NCBI GenBank assembly: GCA_016207885.1
Contig: JACQZE010000005.1
Location: 1 to 64,000 of the forward strand
DNA: 64,000 nt
Source of the DNA: Nitrospirota bacterium
GTDB lineage: Bacteria; Nitrospirota; Thermodesulfovibrionia; UBA6902
Direction of reading: 5' to 3'
A program made the position numbers and the translations under genes. The notes under the pieces were generated by a model, which worked only from the letters and a program-made list of their open reading frames with translations, was not told the origin of the DNA and ran no database searches. Within the stretch, counting starts at the first letter, position 1; every line of letters starts with the position of its first letter. Shown piece after piece: positions 60,209-64,000 of this stretch.

Positions 60209-63200
60209 TGTTCACTGTTTTCTCAATCATCTTATTAAACTCGTCTTCAACCTTTTTGGCAAAATCAGCCTCGATCTGATAAACCTCGGTAAACTCGGAA
60301 AAGGCCCAGCGGCCATAACTGCCGAGGTTGTTCACGCCGGGGCCCCAGTAGGTGTCCATAGTAGACTTTTTCTCTTTCGCATCTTCACGCCGATAGCCTT
60401 TGATCTCAACGATCAGATGCAGCAGGTCTTCATCACCATGACCATCATTTACCAGTACAATAAAGTCAGGGATATATCTGCGTGTCTCTGAGCCATAACG
60501 GTACGGCACTTCCAGACCGAGGTTGTGGTTCTTGACGTAACACTTTACTTTTGGATGCGACTCTGCCACGCGACAGAACTCAGACTCCCAGTCACTGTCG
60601 AGAATAATCCAGTTGATGTGACAGCGACGGGCATCCGTCTGCCAACGGTCGGTTTTTGATGTATTAAAATTTACATGGCGCGTAGAACCAACGGGGTTAT
60701 AGGAATCGAGTACCGCCTTAATGGGGCTTCCGCCGATATGCTCACGATTAATCCCCGCCATTATACGCTCGCAGGCCATGTCGGCAAGCATCTTGTATTT
60801 AAGCTGGGCCGGATATGTCTTCCCCGTGCAAACAAGGTAGTTATCAAGCCATAGCCGGGCTATGCGCTTTAACTGTCCGAACAGATGCAGCTGGGGTTCT
60901 CCGTCAGCATCGCGCCACCTTGTCAAAAGCAGGTGTGACGTTAATTCATAGACGACTTGTGAGGGTCTTATATCACCTGTATGAATGAGGTTAAGATCAA
61001 CTGATGCACCAATGATCCCGGAATTTCTGGTTTCCGTTGCACCAACCAGATCGGGGGTCAACTCCATCACAGAGTCATCATTGAATTTGGCGCTCAGCCG
61101 CTCCTGTGGAAGCTCAACCCGGTAACCGGCAACACGGGGAAAGCGGATTTCCAGAGAATCACGATCAGGACGAACAGCCTTGACCTGAATGGTCTCGCGT
61201 GGAGGCTGAGGCGGCGCTATCACCGGCTTCGCTGTGAAGTCGAAGGGAATACCGAGAACATCGGCATATTCGACATTGAATAATCCATCCTCATTGAGAT
61301 CATAGGACTGACGGCGCAGGGCACGGCCAATGACCTGCTCGCAAAGAAGCTGAGTGCCAAAGGCGCGCACGCCGAGAACATGAGTTACGGTGTTGGCATC
61401 CCAACCCTCGGTGAGCATAGAGACAGAGACCACACAGCGGATCTCTCCGCCCAACTGGCCGGGCTTGCCCACTGTATTCATGACCTCGCGGAGAAGAGTC
61501 ACATCATCGAGTTGCTTGCCTTGTTGAATTTCATCGGCAAGCTTTCCCCCGCGTTCTACGATCTCGCGGCGGAAGCGTTCAATCTCATCAGCGGCCATGC
61601 TGCGGAAGTTATCGTCGAGCGCTTCGCCGGATTCGAGCTGCTCGCTGTCAATGAGCAGTGTGTGAGGACGGGCAAGCGGGTTGCCGTGTTCATCGGTATT
61701 GCGGAACAGCGGCAGACGACCAAATTCGAGCTGGCTTGTGCCGTCCTTGTTCTGCCGTTGAAAACCGGATATATAATCATACACCAGCTTGGAGGTAGAG
61801 GTGTTATTGCAGACAATTATGAAACAAGGCGGCACCTTAATTCCGCTCTGCTGCCAGAGGTTGTATGTTTTTTCGTAATGCCCGTAGAGCGCTTCCAGTG
61901 CTGTTTGTAACTGAGGCGGCAGGTCAAGCGGGTTCAATGCATCGGCTTTGCCCCGCCCCTTTTTCGGCATCTTTGTACGGATGTGTTCCCAGAGGTTGCG
62001 AAACATCGGCATTTCATTGCCGGGGATATTATCGGCTACCGGTACGCGGGGCAGCTTAACGATTCCGCATTCGATAGCATCCATAAGAGAGAAGTCGCTC
62101 ATCGTCCAGGGGAACAGTGTTCCTTCGGCATAGCCGGAGCCACTCAGGAAAAAAGGTGTTGCTGACAGGTCTATAACGTGATTGATACCGAGCTTGCGTT
62201 TGACAATTTCAAGTCCGGATATCCAGAGTCGGGCGGCCTCATTGTTCTTCTCAGCTTCTTTCTTTTCGTCGCCTTTCAGTTCTTCATCCTCGTCACTGTG
62301 GGTGGGCTTTTCACGGTAACAGTGGTGCGCTTCGTCATTGAGGACCATGATGCTCTTCATGCCCATCAGTTCCGGCATTACCCGCTGTAGCATCTGCCCC
62401 TCAGTTTCCAGAGTGTGAAGATCTTCGCCGCGTCCCTGGAGAAGAGAACGTCCACCTTTCGATAACTCCAAACGTTCACGCAGTTTGAAGGCATGAAAGT
62501 TGGTAATGACGATCTTGGCCCGAACAAGATCAGCAAGCATATCGCTGGGAACAAGTTCCCGACTCTGATAATAGCTGTCAGGATCATTCGGCTGAAGCAC
62601 ACGCAGCCGGTCGCGAATGGTCAACCCGGGAGTAACAACCAAAAATCCTCTCGTGAACTTCTTGCTATTGGGACGGCGGACCGCATTAATGGTCTGCCAG
62701 GCAATCAGCATGGCCATGACGGTGGTTTTTCCTGCGCCGGTTGCCAATTTCAGAGCCAGTCTCATAAGGTCAGGATTTGAGTCATTGTTGGCGTTGGCAA
62801 GGTGGTCGAGAATACCTTTTCCCGCCTTATCATTTGGAGCCACCTCGGTCAACCAAATAGCAGTTTCAACAGCTTCAATCTGACAAAAAAATGGCCGGAT
62901 TCCGCTAAACAAATGATGCCGCCAGTGTTGCAATAGACGTGCTGTTTCGGGGGTGACCTGCCAGTGGTTAGGATTGGTCAAGGCACGCCATTGGTCTACG
63001 TGTTGGCGCAGCTGATTAATGATCGACGTAGGATCATACTGCTGTGCTTTTGTTGAAAGCCCTTTACCCTCGTCAAAAACCATCTGTTCTTGTTTTGCTT
63101 TGTCTTTGCGCTTTCTGGGTTTTGGTATCGGTGTAATGAACTCTGCCCGGCGGCGAGTCTCGATGATTTTTTGCGTTGGTTGGCCGTCTACATCAAGTTC

Positions 63201-63266
63201 CCAGTGACGCTTGGGGTATTCATACGGAGAGTTTAGGATTGGTTTCTCAAAAAATTTATTATTCAT
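60198..63266 (-). CDS. Type III-like restriction subunit (Res): DEAD/DEAH helicase with PD-(D/E)XK nuclease
   Basis: About 1022 residues. SF2 helicase motifs: Walker A KLATGAGKTTVMAMLIAW (177-184), NDEAHHCYREKPTHS (motif II), DLSATPFFLSGSGYAEG (motif III), and SMLTEGWDANTVTHVLGVRA with EQVIGRALRRQSYD (motifs V-VI). The C-terminus has YIPDFIVLVNDGHGDEDL then LIVEIKGYRRED, a PD-(D/E)XK nuclease. It resembles the group I recall as BPTD_3080-like restriction enzymes (not checked). First gene of the operon; two ATGs (63272, 63266) are adjacent. Confidence 0.9.
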   Translation of the reverse strand: MNNKFFEKPILNSPYEYPKRHWELDVDGQPTQKIIETRRRAEFITPIPKPRKRKDKAKQEQMVFDEGKGLSTKAQQYDPTSIINQLRQHVDQWRALTNPNHWQVTPETARLLQHWRHHLFSGIRPFFCQIEAVETAIWLTEVAPNDKAGKGILDHLANANNDSNPDLMRLALKLATGAGKTTVMAMLIAWQTINAVRRPNSKKFTRGFLVVTPGLTIRDRLRVLQPNDPDSYYQSRELVPSDMLADLVRAKIVITNFHAFKLRERLELSKGGRSLLQGRGEDLHTLETEGQMLQRVMPELMGMKSIMVLNDEAHHCYREKPTHSDEDEELKGDEKKEAEKNNEAARLWISGLEIVKRKLGINHVIDLSATPFFLSGSGYAEGTLFPWTMSDFSLMDAIECGIVKLPRVPVADNIPGNEMPMFRNLWEHIRTKMPKKGRGKADALNPLDLPPQLQTALEALYGHYEKTYNLWQQSGIKVPPCFIIVCNNTSTSKLVYDYISGFQRQNKDGTSQLEFGRLPLFRNTDEHGNPLARPHTLLIDSEQLESGEALDDNFRSMAADEIERFRREIVERGGKLADEIQQGKQLDDVTLLREVMNTVGKPGQLGGEIRCVVSVSMLTEGWDANTVTHVLGVRAFGTQLLCEQVIGRALRRQSYDLNEDGLFNVEYADVLGIPFDFTAKPVIAPPQPPRETIQVKAVRPDRDSLEIRFPRVAGYRVELPQERLSAKFNDDSVMELTPDLVGATETRNSGIIGASVDLNLIHTGDIRPSQVVYELTSHLLLTRWRDADGEPQLHLFGQLKRIARLWLDNYLVCTGKTYPAQLKYKMLADMACERIMAGINREHIGGSPIKAVLDSYNPVGSTRHVNFNTSKTDRWQTDARRCHINWIILDSDWESEFCRVAESHPKVKCYVKNHNLGLEVPYRYGSETRRYIPDFIVLVNDGHGDEDLLHLIVEIKGYRREDAKEKKSTMDTYWGPGVNNLGSYGRWAFSEFTEVYQIEADFAKKVEDEFNKMIEKTVNNEN

Positions 63267-63328
63267 ATGCATAGATTACGGTTTTTCCGTATAAATATAA
63301 TGAAAAATGAGGGGGAGCTGCCGAAATA

Positions 63329-64000
63329 TTATATCTTGGTGATCTTTATCTTCTCTATCTTCTTGCCGTCCATCTCAAGTATGAGGAGCCTGACATTTCT
63401 GAACTTGACCTGTTCCCCGACCTTTGGAAGATGGCCGAAGAGCCCGAAGAGAAAGCCGCCTATGGTGTTGAACTCCTCGCTGTCAAGCTGAAGCCCGACA
63501 AGGCTGTTAATCTCATCAATACTCGTTGAGCCTGAAACCACAAAGGTGCTCTCATCAACTATCTCAACCTCTTTCTCAGCCTCTATCGCCTCAAACTCAT
63601 CCTGAAGCCCGCCGACTATCTCCTCTATCATGTCCTCAAGAGTGATGATGCCCGCAGTCCCGCCGTACTCATCAATGACCACAGCTATCTGGAACTTGTT
63701 CTTCTGCATATCATCAAGAAGCGAGGTGACCATCTTGCTCTCAGGTATGTAATAAGCATCCCTGACAAGCCCCGTGATATTCGTCTGCGGAGTGACCTCT
63801 TCCTTTGCCATCTTTCTCAGGATATCCTTTACATAGAGCATCCCTATGATATTGTCCACGTTCTCCCTTATGACCGGATACCTTGAATAACCCTTCTCAT
63901 TTACAAGGTCAAGCACATCAGCCACTACCGCGTCTTCAGGGATCGCCACAACCTCTGTCCTCGGCACCATGGCCTCGGAAACGCTCTTGTCCCCGAACTC
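63329..64000 (-). CDS. CorC/HlyC-type CBS-domain membrane protein, C-terminal part (runs off window)
   Basis: The frame continues to the window edge (EFGDKSVSEAMVPRTEVVAI), so the visible 223 residues are the C-terminal part. It has a CBS pair (MVPRTEVVAIPEDAVVADVL; FQIAVVIDEYGGTAGIITLE with DMIEEIVG) and a C-terminal CorC_HlyC domain (FNTIGGFLFGLFGHLPKVGE). The membrane part (DUF21) would lie outside the window. The family is linked to magnesium or cobalt efflux and to hemolysin C-like proteins. Confidence 0.93.
   Translation of the reverse strand, partial: EFGDKSVSEAMVPRTEVVAIPEDAVVADVLDLVNEKGYSRYPVIRENVDNIIGMLYVKDILRKMAKEEVTPQTNITGLVRDAYYIPESKMVTSLLDDMQKNKFQIAVVIDEYGGTAGIITLEDMIEEIVGGLQDEFEAIEAEKEVEIVDESTFVVSGSTSIDEINSLVGLQLDSEEFNTIGGFLFGLFGHLPKVGEQVKFRNVRLLILEMDGKKIEKIKITKI

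Noticed and set aside
53791-63266. BREX, DISARM or classical type I system
   Set aside because: No PglZ, BrxC, DUF1998, PLD or HsdS-type gene; the methylase and Res pair fits a type III-like core instead.

Overview
The window reads as chromosomal DNA of a diderm (Gram-negative) anaerobe or facultative anaerobe. It encodes a TonB-dependent receptor with TonB, a BamD-type lipoprotein and lipoproteins with clear lipoboxes. Gene content and the many small dispersed palindromes suggest an uncultured Nitrospirota (Thermodesulfovibrio-like) or deltaproteobacterial lineage. That placement is inference; no rRNA is present.

Layout. (1) 1-2.7 kb: the end of an IS3-like element (OrfA start on the minus strand) abuts a zinc-finger/PD-(D/E)XK nuclease gene whose 5' end it seems to have removed; an unknown 207-residue protein follows. 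(2) 2.7-11.7 kb, minus strand: a long run ROK sugar kinase - lepA - lepB - small membrane protein - ribE - ribBA - ribH - nusB - metallophosphoesterase - purB. (3) 11.8-19.3 kb, plus strand: a promoter and six genes of a group-4 hydrogenase-like/complex-I-like membrane complex (HyfB, C, E, F, G, I homologues). The large subunit has lost all four nickel-binding cysteines while the small subunit keeps its Fe-S ligands, so this is an Ehr-type complex of unknown chemistry. (4) 19.3-22.9 kb: a protein kinase-like protein, RecQ, and a REP-associated (RAYT) transposase with its own palindromic repeats. (5) 22.9-39.3 kb, plus strand: a B12 regulon with two cobalamin riboswitches. It holds uptake (btuF, btuC, btuD, btuB, tonB), nucleotide-loop assembly and late corrinoid steps (cobU, cobT, cobS, cobC, cobQ, cbiB, cobD), the cobalt chelatase cbiX, cbiE and an HD-domain protein. 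Between cbiX and cbiE sit a 42-codon peptide gene missed by length-filtered gene calling and a radical SAM/SPASM enzyme: a candidate RiPP pair embedded in B12 synthesis. (6) 39.4-48.3 kb: mixed housekeeping genes, including two aldolases, a zinc-ribbon/TM2/pilin-like protein, a frameshifted MORN-repeat gene, tRNA-Val and tRNA-Asp behind a good promoter, bamD, the siroheme/B12 precursor enzyme, tsaC-like and a PiT/DUF47 phosphate pair. (7) 48.3-53.7 kb, minus strand: a pentose-phosphate cluster (gnd, tal, tkt, pgl) interrupted by a ParE/RelE-type toxin-antitoxin pair. (8) 53.8-63.3 kb, minus strand: a translationally coupled four-gene defence operon (Res helicase-nuclease, DUF4062/GHKL protein, beta-class adenine methyltransferase, RelE-fold/UvrD helicase fusion). 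(9) The window ends in a CorC/HlyC-type CBS protein.

A recurring theme is small palindromic repeats of several families. Some lie between genes; others sit in frame inside coding sequences (cobT, cobC, cobQ and, of another type, cobD). Best leads for something undescribed: the peptide/radical-SAM pair in the B12 operon, the four-gene defence operon, the nickel-less Ehr complex, and the in-frame repeat insertions. All product names come from reading motifs by eye; no searches were run.
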